Positions 44,296-52,209 of a stretch of 64,000 bases of DNA are shown here, one piece after another; within the stretch, counting starts at the first letter, position 1, and every line of letters begins with the position of its first letter. The stretch comes from Marinimicrobium locisalis (GTDB lineage Bacteria; Pseudomonadota; Gammaproteobacteria; Pseudomonadales; Cellvibrionaceae). The position numbers and the translations under genes are program-made. The notes under the pieces are model-generated. The model did no database searches. It had not been told where the DNA came from and worked only from the letters and a program-made list of their open reading frames with translations. The stretch spans positions 62,001 through 126,000 of the forward strand of contig NZ_JBDLLG010000014.1 in the NCBI RefSeq assembly GCF_039822625.1, in the 5' to 3' direction.

Positions 44296-44331
44296 CAAAG
44301 AGCGGCAAGGACGCCTCGCTAAAACACACAC

Positions 44332-44359
44332 AAAAAAGCCGGCAACAGCCGGCTTTTTT
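44332..44359. terminator. Bidirectional terminator ilvD / TPR gene
   Basis: GCCGGC-AACA-GCCGGC flanked by six A and six T (12-bp stem in total) lies between the convergent ilvD and TonB-cluster genes. Confidence 0.92.
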
Positions 44360-44378
44360 GCGAACACAAGAGAGTGAA

Positions 44379-45854
44379 TTAGGCCGGGCCGCCTGGCAGC
44401 GACAGTCCGTCTTCCTCTTCCCACTTTTTCTTACGTTCCTGGTAGCGCTCTTCCTGGCGACGCAGTTCCTCTTCGCGCTTCTTCTCGCCTTCGGAGTATT
44501 TAATCCACTGCTTCGCCGCTTCTTCACTACGCTTATCTTTGGCAGCCTCTTTCAAAACCTCAATGGCCTTGTCGTACTGTTCCAAATTCACGTAAGCGGT
44601 CCCCATTCTCAGGTAAACCTGGTCCGGCCGGTCAATGCCTTTGTCCAGAGCTTCCTTGGCCGCGTCAACGGACTCCTCGTAGCGATCATTCAGCATATAG
44701 ATGGCTGACAGGCGCGCAAACAGATCACCTTCGTCCGATTTCTCGGCGGCCTTTTCCATTTCCATCATTGCCTTTTCGGTTTCCTGGGCCAGGCTCCAGG
44801 AGTTGGCCAGAAGCTCCAGATTGCGAGCGGTGGGCTCGATAATCTCATCTTCGTAGATGCCCTTGTCCAAAACCTTGGCTGCCTTGTAGGGCACCTCGCG
44901 GTCCAGGTACAAGGAAGCCATGGAAACCAGGATGTTCTCTTTATCCAGACCACCGAGCAGGTACACTACTTCCAGGGTATGCAAGCGATCGTCGAAGCGC
45001 TCCAGTAAGCTGTACATGTCAGACAGCTGACGCCAGGTGGAGACTTTCGGATAGTGCTTAACCATCTTCTCCAATACATTGGCCGTGGCCTGATAGTCTT
45101 CCCGCTCGAAGTACAGCAAACGCTGCATGGCGAACCAGTTTTCGTCGGGAACCTTTCCTTCGGCCTCGGTCATGCTGACCGCCTTGTTCACGTGCGCCAA
45201 CGCCCGATCTTCCTGCCCCATTTGATAGAACAGCAGCGAAAAGGTGTAGTACTGGTCGGCGTTGATACTGGTTACCAGGTTCGTCCAGTTTTTAAACGCT
45301 TCCAGTGCCGCATCTAAGTTCTCTTCCTGCATGTGCAGTTTGCCCAGCACCTGCCAAGTACCTGTTTCCATGCCGGTCGGAATCTGGGGAGAACGTGCCA
45401 CCACTTTTTCAAACGCTTCAATGGTACGCAGCGTATTGTCTTGCTGGTAGTGCACGTTAGCCAGGAAGTTATAAATTTGGGCCTGCTCGTACGCGTTGTA
45501 CTCGCTGATGTTGGACTCCATCTCCTGAAGGAGATTGAGTGCCTCACCCAGATCCGGCTCCTGACCAGAGTCTTCCTCGGGATCAATAAAGGACTGTACT
45601 TCCGACAGTTCTTCATTCAACCGCTGGCTGATACCGGGAATCCGACGGGGTTCCGGTGGCTCACTCGCGGGCCGAATCAGCTCCTGAGCCGCTGCGGTGC
45701 CCAAGGTCCAGGCCGCTTCCGGCGCGAACGCATCGGCGACGACGGTGGATACGGCGGGAGCGGTGACCAGAGCCGCGGCCAACAGGCTGCGATTCAGAGT
45801 GCCCGCAATCGTTGCTTTCACTTTATTCACTGTCTTAACCCCCAACCTAGTCAT
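44379..45854 (-). CDS. TPR-repeat periplasmic protein of the TonB2 cluster
   Basis: The 491-aa protein has an N-terminal signal-like hydrophobic stretch, then mostly paired alpha helices resembling degenerate tetratricopeptide repeats (for example YNFLANVHYQQDNTLRTIEAFEKVV and VYLRMGTAYVNLEQYDKAIEVL), ending in a highly charged helix. It overlaps the tonB stop by 8 bp. A TPR protein at this place is part of the Vibrio TonB2-type operon. Its role is thought to be support of TonB-dependent uptake; that is inference here. Confidence 0.82.
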   Translation of the reverse strand: MTRLGVKTVNKVKATIAGTLNRSLLAAALVTAPAVSTVVADAFAPEAAWTLGTAAAQELIRPASEPPEPRRIPGISQRLNEELSEVQSFIDPEEDSGQEPDLGEALNLLQEMESNISEYNAYEQAQIYNFLANVHYQQDNTLRTIEAFEKVVARSPQIPTGMETGTWQVLGKLHMQEENLDAALEAFKNWTNLVTSINADQYYTFSLLFYQMGQEDRALAHVNKAVSMTEAEGKVPDENWFAMQRLLYFEREDYQATANVLEKMVKHYPKVSTWRQLSDMYSLLERFDDRLHTLEVVYLLGGLDKENILVSMASLYLDREVPYKAAKVLDKGIYEDEIIEPTARNLELLANSWSLAQETEKAMMEMEKAAEKSDEGDLFARLSAIYMLNDRYEESVDAAKEALDKGIDRPDQVYLRMGTAYVNLEQYDKAIEVLKEAAKDKRSEEAAKQWIKYSEGEKKREEELRRQEERYQERKKKWEEEDGLSLPGGPA

Positions 45855-46473
45855 CCTGCAGCTCGAAGACGAAACGATAGCTCACACCGGCTACTTCCAC
45901 CGGCTCGCCATCCACCACGCGAGGACGGAACTTAAACCGCTCCGCCGCACGAATCGCCGAGCGATTGAAGATGCTGGTTTCGTTACCCTCAGTATCCACT
46001 GCGTTAACGACTTTAACGTCACGGGTGGCCCCACTGGGGGTCACGGTAAACTGCACCGTTACAAAGCCTTCAATACCCCGGGAGGCGGCACGACGCGGGT
46101 ACTCGGGAGCCACCGCGACGATCGGCATATACTCGCCGTCGCCGGAGAAGTTGCCACCGGTGCCCATGTTCATGTCCAGCCCCATACTCGGCGCCGCCAT
46201 ATTCAAAGCGCCAGCGTCAACGTCCGGAGACTCGAACTCCGGTTCCGGAATATCCGGGGGAGGCTCGTTCGGGTTCTCCGGCTTTTGAGGCTTGGCCGCT
46301 TCATACTGCGTCTCAATCTCCGTATCCGGCATGCGAATATCGGCGATTTTGCGGTCTTCGGGCTCATCGTCCTGACCAAGGTCGGCGTTGATCAGAGATT
46401 GCATCAAAAACAACAGGGCAACCGTTATAACGACCGACAGTGCCCCTGCAATACCTACTCTTGCAAAATTCAT
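45847..46473 (-). CDS. tonB: TonB family energy transducer
   Basis: The 208-aa protein has one N-terminal transmembrane helix (about 7-27), a Pro/Glu-rich periplasmic spacer (KPQKPENPNEPPPDIPEPE), and a C-terminal TonB domain (about 120-205) with APEYPRRAASRGIEGFVTVQF and the late FKFRPRVVDGEPVEVAGV element. The short size fits TonB2-type proteins. It lies between exbD (6 bp) and the TPR gene. Confidence 0.92.
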   Translation of the reverse strand: MNFARVGIAGALSVVITVALLFLMQSLINADLGQDDEPEDRKIADIRMPDTEIETQYEAAKPQKPENPNEPPPDIPEPEFESPDVDAGALNMAAPSMGLDMNMGTGGNFSGDGEYMPIVAVAPEYPRRAASRGIEGFVTVQFTVTPSGATRDVKVVNAVDTEGNETSIFNRSAIRAAERFKFRPRVVDGEPVEVAGVSYRFVFELQDD

Positions 46474-46479
46474 AGCAGC

Positions 46480-46884
46480 CTAGTTCTCTTCAGTGGAGAC
46501 AGCGACGTTGGTAATGCCCAGTTCGCGCGCAGACTCAGTGATGGAGATGACAAATTCCATGTCCGCTCCCTGATCCGCCTGGATAACCACTGTCCCATTC
46601 GGGTTTTCGGCCTGCAAACGCTCGATCTGCGCCCGGACACCACGCTTGTCCACCTGCTTCTTATCGATCCAGATTTCGTTATTTTCATTAACGCCAATCA
46701 GAATCGCGGCTTCTTCCTTGGGATCGGCCATGGTCGCTTCAGGTCGAGTAACTTCAATCCCCGTCTCTTTAATAAATGTAGCAGTCACGATGAAGAAGAT
46801 CAGCATGATGAACACCACATCGAGCATGGGCGTCAAGTCAATGGCCTGGGCTTCTTCTTCGGCTTTCTGATTGTTCCTGCTCAT
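46480..46884 (-). CDS. exbD: ExbD/TolR family proton-channel subunit
   Basis: The 134-aa protein has one transmembrane helix near the N-terminus (about 20-42) containing the conserved aspartate in LTPMLDVVFIMLIFF, and a periplasmic domain. It forms the proton channel with ExbB and energises TonB. Confidence 0.93.
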   Translation of the reverse strand: MSRNNQKAEEEAQAIDLTPMLDVVFIMLIFFIVTATFIKETGIEVTRPEATMADPKEEAAILIGVNENNEIWIDKKQVDKRGVRAQIERLQAENPNGTVVIQADQGADMEFVISITESARELGITNVAVSTEEN

Positions 46885-46924
46885 GGGATATCTCTTAAAT
46901 ACCGGTTAAAACTGGGTGTCGGCC

Positions 46925-47452
46925 TTAGTGATCCATCGTCAGGTGATCGGCAAACAGGTGATTTTCGCGCTCGGCAATCCGCTCCAGGTAGGTATTGGCA
47001 AACAGACCCGAAAGGGCTGCCACCATGCCTGCCATGGTTGGAATCGTCGCTTTGGCCACGCCGCCAGCCATCTGTTTGGCATCGCCGCCGCCGGTCATTG
47101 CGAGTACGTTAAACACCTCGATCATCCCAGTGACCGTGCCGAGAAGACCCAGCAACGGACACAGGCTCACCATGGTCGCGATCATATCCATGTTGGTGTT
47201 GATCTTCTCGGAAATGCGAGAAATCATTGCCTCACGGATTTGACGGGCATTCCAGGACTTGCGCTCACTGCGGCTTTCCCACTGATCCAGCGCCGCCTGG
47301 ACATCGCTTTTCAGACCCCCCTTGAAGTACCAGAACCGCTCAAAGATGAGGGTCCACATCAAGAAGGTGAGGATGGCGATGAGCACTAGCACAAAGCCAC
47401 CCTGATCCAAAAAGGCTTTAATGGCTGCAAACGCTTCCATTATTGCCAACAT
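46925..47452 (-). CDS. exbB: ExbB/TolQ family proton-channel subunit
   Basis: The 175-aa protein has three transmembrane helices: the first near residue 20, the others flanking the conserved LCPLLGLLGTVTGMIEVF and GVAKATIPTMAGMVAAL stretches. It is the short ExbB2-type and follows the TtpC-like gene by 10 bp. Confidence 0.93.
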   Translation of the reverse strand: MLAIMEAFAAIKAFLDQGGFVLVLIAILTFLMWTLIFERFWYFKGGLKSDVQAALDQWESRSERKSWNARQIREAMISRISEKINTNMDMIATMVSLCPLLGLLGTVTGMIEVFNVLAMTGGGDAKQMAGGVAKATIPTMAGMVAALSGLFANTYLERIAERENHLFADHLTMDH

Positions 47453-47462
47453 GGTTTATCTC

Positions 47463-48845
47463 CTACTTGCGCTCAGCGTTTTCGGCCACAATACCGGTGG
47501 TCTGTTCATCCAGGATGTGGATGATACGCTTGGCGCGGCCATTGACGAGGGTATGCAGCAGAACCGTGGGGATCGCTACGACCAGACCCAATACCGTGGT
47601 GATCAACGCGGAGGAGATACCGCCGGCCATGTTTTTGGGATCACCCGCACCGAAGATGGTGATGGCCTGGAAGGTCAGAATCATACCGACCACGGTACCC
47701 AGCAGACCCATCAGCGGCGCAACGGCGGCGATGATCTTCAGCAAGGACAGACCGCTTTCGATCTTCGGACGCTCTTTCAGAACGGCTTCTTCAAGCTTCA
47801 GTTCCAGAGTCTCGGGATCAACGCCTTTGTTGTCATCAGCTACTTTCAATACACGACCCAGCGGGTTGTTCTCGCTCGGAGTGCTGGACTTCAACTGAGA
47901 GCTTACCTTGGCGTTAACCAGAGTCAGAACGATGATGCGCCAGATACCCAACAGGAAGGCGAACACACCCACCGCGGTGATCACGTACCCAACACCGCCG
48001 CCCTGGTGCCAACGCTCACCCCAAGTGGGGCTGTCGATCAGCGCAGTCAGCAGAGAGCCGCCGGTCGGGCCAGTCGGGTCGATGCCTACGCGCACCAGGC
48101 CGGATTCGGCTGCTTGCAGATTGGCCGCGGACTCCTGGATGTTGCCGGAGGGCTGGCGAGCCAGTTGCTCCATCTTGGCACCATCGGGAATGAAAGCCAG
48201 GTACTTGCCTTCGGAAACCAGGTTGTAGGAACCGATACGGACCACTTCCTGTTCCATCTTGTCGCCGTTGGGCTTGATCACTTCGCCGTTGAAGCTGACG
48301 ATCTTGCCGCTTTCGACCATTTGACGCTGCAGCTCGTACCACAGGCGCTCGATTTCATCGATGCTCGGCAGACGAGTGTTGCTGTTCATCTTGTCGATCA
48401 GGCCCGCCAGGAATTCACCACGGTTGGGGTACTGAGCGCTGATGATGGAAGTCTGAATCGTGGAGCGCAGGTCACCAGCGGTAGAGGTCAGGTGGCCGAA
48501 CAACTCACGTAGAGAACCCAGACGCTCGTTCAACTGAGAGCGCTTGGCATCTACTTCCAGCTCTTGTTCGTCGTAGCGAGCTTCCAAAGTTTCGGAGCGC
48601 TGCTCTTCCTGCACGCGCAGGTTGCGAGCCTCTTCCAGCAGTTGTTGCTGCTGGTTGCGCTCCTGACGGAAGCGCGCTTCGCGCTGACGGTGCTCCTGAG
48701 ACTCGTTCACACGAGACTCGCGAACCATTTCCAGCAGCTCATCGAGCGTACCGGCCTTATCGGCGTCTTGGGCCAGGGCGACATTGGTGCTCAGCAGACC
48801 CGCTGCCAGGGCAACCAGAGAGCCCTTCAAAAACGTCATCTTCAT
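47463..48845 (-). CDS. TtpC-like MotA/TolQ/ExbB protein with periplasmic extension
   Basis: The 460-aa protein carries a signal peptide (cleavage after LSTNVALAQ, about residue 25), a long periplasmic coiled coil rich in Glu/Arg/Gln (about 30-130), a periplasmic domain, and a C-terminal ExbB-like proton-channel domain (about 265-450) with LMGLLGTVVGMILTF and GGISSALITTVLGL. This is the layout of TtpC, the fourth component of the TonB2 system in Vibrio. Its ATG overlaps the end of the DUF3450 gene by 4 bp (ATGA). Confidence 0.88.
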   Translation of the reverse strand: MKMTFLKGSLVALAAGLLSTNVALAQDADKAGTLDELLEMVRESRVNESQEHRQREARFRQERNQQQQLLEEARNLRVQEEQRSETLEARYDEQELEVDAKRSQLNERLGSLRELFGHLTSTAGDLRSTIQTSIISAQYPNRGEFLAGLIDKMNSNTRLPSIDEIERLWYELQRQMVESGKIVSFNGEVIKPNGDKMEQEVVRIGSYNLVSEGKYLAFIPDGAKMEQLARQPSGNIQESAANLQAAESGLVRVGIDPTGPTGGSLLTALIDSPTWGERWHQGGGVGYVITAVGVFAFLLGIWRIIVLTLVNAKVSSQLKSSTPSENNPLGRVLKVADDNKGVDPETLELKLEEAVLKERPKIESGLSLLKIIAAVAPLMGLLGTVVGMILTFQAITIFGAGDPKNMAGGISSALITTVLGLVVAIPTVLLHTLVNGRAKRIIHILDEQTTGIVAENAERK

Positions 48846-49624
48846 TGTGCTGCCTCCGGAGCCTGAACGGGTAACATCATGATGTCCTGACTTGCCTGGT
48901 CACGGGCAATACGCAAACCTTTGAGAATGTGGTTACGGTAGGAATCATCCAGCTGGACCCAGGCTTCCTGTTCTTTGTCCCAGGCACCTTGCTGCTCGGT
49001 GTCGGTAGTCTGATACATCAGAGAGATCCGACCAACGCGCAGAATATTCACTTCGCGCGGCTGACCGTCCACTTCCAAGGTATCGCGGTAGGTATCGAGG
49101 AACCGTCCGTATTCGGACTCGATGCGATAGGCTTCCAGAACCTGGCGGAACTTTTCCGCCACGGAGATATCCGCGCGGTCCTGGTTTTCGCGCAGCATCT
49201 CGATGCGAGCGCGGCGCTCTTCCAGGTGGAAGGGCATATCCAGCTCAACAAACTGCTCCAGCGCATCAAGCATGTCCATTACCAGCGGCTGAATCTGACG
49301 CTCGATAACAGTCACTTGTTCAATGGACTGATCCAGGTCCTTCAGAACGCGCTGCTGGGCTTCGATTTGCCGCTCAAGCTGAAGGTTATAAGTGCGCAAG
49401 CCCTCAATTTCCTTGTTTACAGTCTTGAACTGCTGCATTAGGTCATCGGCTTCCTGTGCCAGGCGATCAATGCGCTGCTGGCTTTCTTGGGCCATTGCGG
49501 TTTTGGCCTCACCGACCTGGATAATTTGCTCCAGGGTTTCATCTGCCACGGCAACGCTACCCATTAGCGCGCCGGCAGAAAGCGCGGTGGTCAGAGCCAC
49601 GGCTTTCAATCGCTGCTTTTTCAT
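48842..49624 (-). CDS. DUF3450 periplasmic coiled-coil protein
   Basis: The 260-aa protein (start ATG 49624, with GGGGGA upstream) has a signal peptide ending near SVAVA, then a long coiled coil (about 30-130) with heptads such as QQRIDRLAQEADDLMQQFKTV, and a helical C-terminal domain. DUF3450 proteins are the usual first gene of TtpC-type TonB clusters. A role with TtpC is inferred from coupling of the two genes. No Fur box was recognised in the 275 bp upstream. Confidence 0.85.
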   Translation of the reverse strand: MKKQRLKAVALTTALSAGALMGSVAVADETLEQIIQVGEAKTAMAQESQQRIDRLAQEADDLMQQFKTVNKEIEGLRTYNLQLERQIEAQQRVLKDLDQSIEQVTVIERQIQPLVMDMLDALEQFVELDMPFHLEERRARIEMLRENQDRADISVAEKFRQVLEAYRIESEYGRFLDTYRDTLEVDGQPREVNILRVGRISLMYQTTDTEQQGAWDKEQEAWVQLDDSYRNHILKGLRIARDQASQDIMMLPVQAPEAAQ

Positions 49625-49899
49625 ATTTCCCCCAACTCGGGTGCTTGCATCAGATGAGTATGCGACAGAAAAGCTGCCACACAACACGTTATCCACACTT
49701 TGCCTCAAAAGGCAGGCAGAGCCTCTAGGAGGCAGCCAAGAACGCCGCATTGTAATAAGACCGTGAGTTCACATTCAATGCTTTGGGGAAACGGCTGCCG
49801 AAATGCTACCAATCTACCCAACCAGGTAACAAAAAGTCACCTTGACTGCCTCCCTCAGGTAACAACTGATCAACAATTAACCAGCTGCTTTTGCTGTCA

Positions 49900-50400
49900 T
49901 CAAGTTGTCACCCTTTCAAATTCCTGAAAAACGTAACGGTAAGGCTCAGTTTCTGCCCCCGTACGCTCCCGGGACAGGCGCCAGTGTGTTTCATCCAGGG
50001 CAGGAAAGAAAGCATCGCCTTCCACATTCGCCTCCACTCGAGTCAGATAGACACGATCGGCCAGGGGCAAACTCTGACGATAAATCTCCTCCCCACCCAT
50101 GATAATGACTTCCGCCAAGTCCGGCTGCTCTTGCCGAACCAGCGCCAGCGCCGCCTCAATGCTGTCGACCCAGCGCAAATTGGGCGACTCGGAGGTTTGG
50201 GGCCGACGGCTGATAACGATGTTCAGCCGGCCCGGCAGAGGGCGACCGATGGATTCATGGGTTTTGCGCCCCATAATCACCGGTTTACCCATGGTGACGG
50301 ACTTGAAGTATTTGAGGTCCTCCGGCAGACGCCAGGGCAACTCGTTGTTGCGGCCAATTACACCGTTGCGCGCGGCCGCCACAATCAGTGACACTTTCAT
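49900..50400 (-). CDS. folA: Dihydrofolate reductase
   Basis: The 166-aa enzyme reduces dihydrofolate to tetrahydrofolate with NADPH. The start MKVSLIVAAARNGVIGRNNELPWRLPEDLKYFK and MGRKTHESIGRPLPGR are typical, with the catalytic acid in LPEDLKYF. It lies 32 bp after thyA, giving a thymidylate-synthesis pair that regenerates the folate thyA consumes. Confidence 0.96.
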   Translation of the reverse strand: MKVSLIVAAARNGVIGRNNELPWRLPEDLKYFKSVTMGKPVIMGRKTHESIGRPLPGRLNIVISRRPQTSESPNLRWVDSIEAALALVRQEQPDLAEVIIMGGEEIYRQSLPLADRVYLTRVEANVEGDAFFPALDETHWRLSRERTGAETEPYRYVFQEFERVTT

Positions 50401-50432
50401 GGTGCTCTCCTTCCTATGCCCAGCCAGCGCCG

Positions 50433-51272
50433 CTATACCGCAATCGGCGCCTTAATTCTCGGGTGAGGGTCATAGCCCTCAAACTGAAAGTCGTCCAGCT
50501 GGTAATCGAACAGGCTTGGCGGTTTGCGCTTAATCACCAGCCGGGGCAGCGGTCGTGGCTCGCGCCGCAACTGCTCAAAAACAATATCGTCGGTCAGGTG
50601 ATTTTGATACAGGTGGCAGTCGCCAAAGGTGTGTACGAACTCGCCCACCTCCAGATCGCACTGCTGAGCGATCATGTGAGTTAACAGGGCATAACTGGCA
50701 ATATTGAAGGGCACCCCCAGAAACAGATCGGCACTGCGCTGATAAAGCTGGCATGAGAGTTTGCCTTCGGCCACGTAAAACTGGAAGAGGGTGTGACAGG
50801 CCGCCAGCGCCATTCGCCCTTCGGCGGCATTCTCCTGAGGGCTGACGGACTCATCCGGCAAGTCGGCGGGGTTCCAGGCACTGACGATCAGGCGGCGCGA
50901 GTTGGGTTTGTGGCGAATTTGCTCGACCACATCGCTGATTTGATCGATGGTTCGCCCATCCGGACAGGCCCAGCTGCGCCACTGCTTGCCGTAAACCGGG
51001 CCCAGGTCGCCCTCGGCCGTGGCCCATTCGTTCCAGATCTTACAGCCCCGCTCCTGCAACCAGGTCACATCGGTGCGCCCCTGGAGGAACCAGAGCAATT
51101 CCACAATCACGCTTTTCAGGTGGACGGTTTTGGTGGTCACCAGAGGAAACCCGCGGGAGAGGTCGAAGCGAAGCTGACGCCCAAACACCGAGCGGGTCCC
51201 CGTGCCGGTGCGGTCGCCCCGGTCCAAGCCGTTCTCCACGACATCGCGCATGAGCGCCAGGTACTGCTGCAT
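50433..51272 (-). CDS. thyA: Thymidylate synthase
   Basis: The 279-aa enzyme methylates dUMP to dTMP. The catalytic cysteine is in ALAACHTLFQFYV and the dUMP site in LYQRSADLFLGVPFNIASYALLTHM. It is about 15 residues longer than E. coli ThyA, owing mainly to an insertion just before the catalytic cysteine (DLPDESVSPQENAAEGR). It follows lgt by 31 bp. Confidence 0.96.
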   Translation of the reverse strand: MQQYLALMRDVVENGLDRGDRTGTGTRSVFGRQLRFDLSRGFPLVTTKTVHLKSVIVELLWFLQGRTDVTWLQERGCKIWNEWATAEGDLGPVYGKQWRSWACPDGRTIDQISDVVEQIRHKPNSRRLIVSAWNPADLPDESVSPQENAAEGRMALAACHTLFQFYVAEGKLSCQLYQRSADLFLGVPFNIASYALLTHMIAQQCDLEVGEFVHTFGDCHLYQNHLTDDIVFEQLRREPRPLPRLVIKRKPPSLFDYQLDDFQFEGYDPHPRIKAPIAV

Positions 51273-51303
51273 AAGTCTTCTCTCAATTACGTTGGAGGAC
51301 GAT

Positions 51304-52137
51304 TCACTGGCCGTTCGAGGGCCTCTGCCGCTGACGCTGGCGACTCCATACCAGCAGGCCGATGCCGAGCAACAACATTGGCAGTGACAGCAGTTGCCCG
51401 CGAGTCACCCAGCCGAACAGGTCGAATTGAATATGCTGATCCGGCTCGCGGAAGAACTCGGCAAAGATTCGGAAGCAGGCATAGAGGACCAGAAACAACC
51501 CCGCCACAGCCCCTCTGGGCCGAGGCTTGGCGGAATACCAATAAAGCACCGAGAACAGTACCAGCCCCTCAAGGGTGGCCTGATAGAGCTGGGAGGGGTG
51601 GCGAGCCAGCCCCTCCGGGTCCTTCGGAAAGACCATGGCCCAGGGTACATCCGCCTGGCGACCCCAAAGCTCCTGACCGATGAAATTCCCCAGCCGACCG
51701 AAGCCCAAACCGATGGGGACCAGCGGCGCGACAAAATCGTTGAGCGCCAGAAACGACAGGCGCGCCCGCCAAGAGAAAAGCGCCAGCGCCACAATCACCC
51801 CGAGCAGGCCACCGTGGAAGGACATACCGCCTTCCCAGACTCGGAACAGCCACAAGGGGTCGCTCAGCCAATAATCAAAATGGTAAAAAAACACATAACC
51901 CACACGCCCCCCAAGGATGACCCCGAAGGCCACATAGGTCACCAGGTTTTCCACGTGGGAGCGCTGTACCACAGTGTGGGGAAGGCCGGCACGGCGCAGC
52001 GCCAGGAACCATGCCAAGCCGATGCCGATAAGGTACATCAGCCCGTACCAGTGAATGTCCAACGGGCCGTAGGATTGGCCCCCAAACTCGAAAGGGCCAA
52101 TACTCACGGCCACAGGGTCAATGTCGGGATAGGTCAT
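51304..52137 (-). CDS. lgt: Prolipoprotein diacylglyceryl transferase
   Basis: The 277-aa inner-membrane enzyme attaches diacylglycerol to the lipobox cysteine of lipoproteins, of which this window encodes several. About seven transmembrane helices are visible. The signature GLGFGRLGNFIGQELWGR lies mid-protein, and HYGLMY-type HWYGLMYLIG near the N-terminus. ATG 52137 gives the usual MTYPDIDPVAVSIGP start. Confidence 0.96.
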   Translation of the reverse strand: MTYPDIDPVAVSIGPFEFGGQSYGPLDIHWYGLMYLIGIGLAWFLALRRAGLPHTVVQRSHVENLVTYVAFGVILGGRVGYVFFYHFDYWLSDPLWLFRVWEGGMSFHGGLLGVIVALALFSWRARLSFLALNDFVAPLVPIGLGFGRLGNFIGQELWGRQADVPWAMVFPKDPEGLARHPSQLYQATLEGLVLFSVLYWYSAKPRPRGAVAGLFLVLYACFRIFAEFFREPDQHIQFDLFGWVTRGQLLSLPMLLLGIGLLVWSRQRQRQRPSNGQ

Positions 52138-52209
52138 AGGTCTCGGGGTTCGCAATCAGTGGGCGGAAGCCGGGGAATACTACCATTGTTGTCCGGGGAA
52201 CACAGCCTG

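Noticed and set aside
49625..49899. Fur box or TonB-cluster promoter upstream of the DUF3450 gene
   Set aside because: No GATAATGAT-like repeats are present, and the best -35/-10 pair (TTGTGT, CATACT) is too weak to list as a feature.
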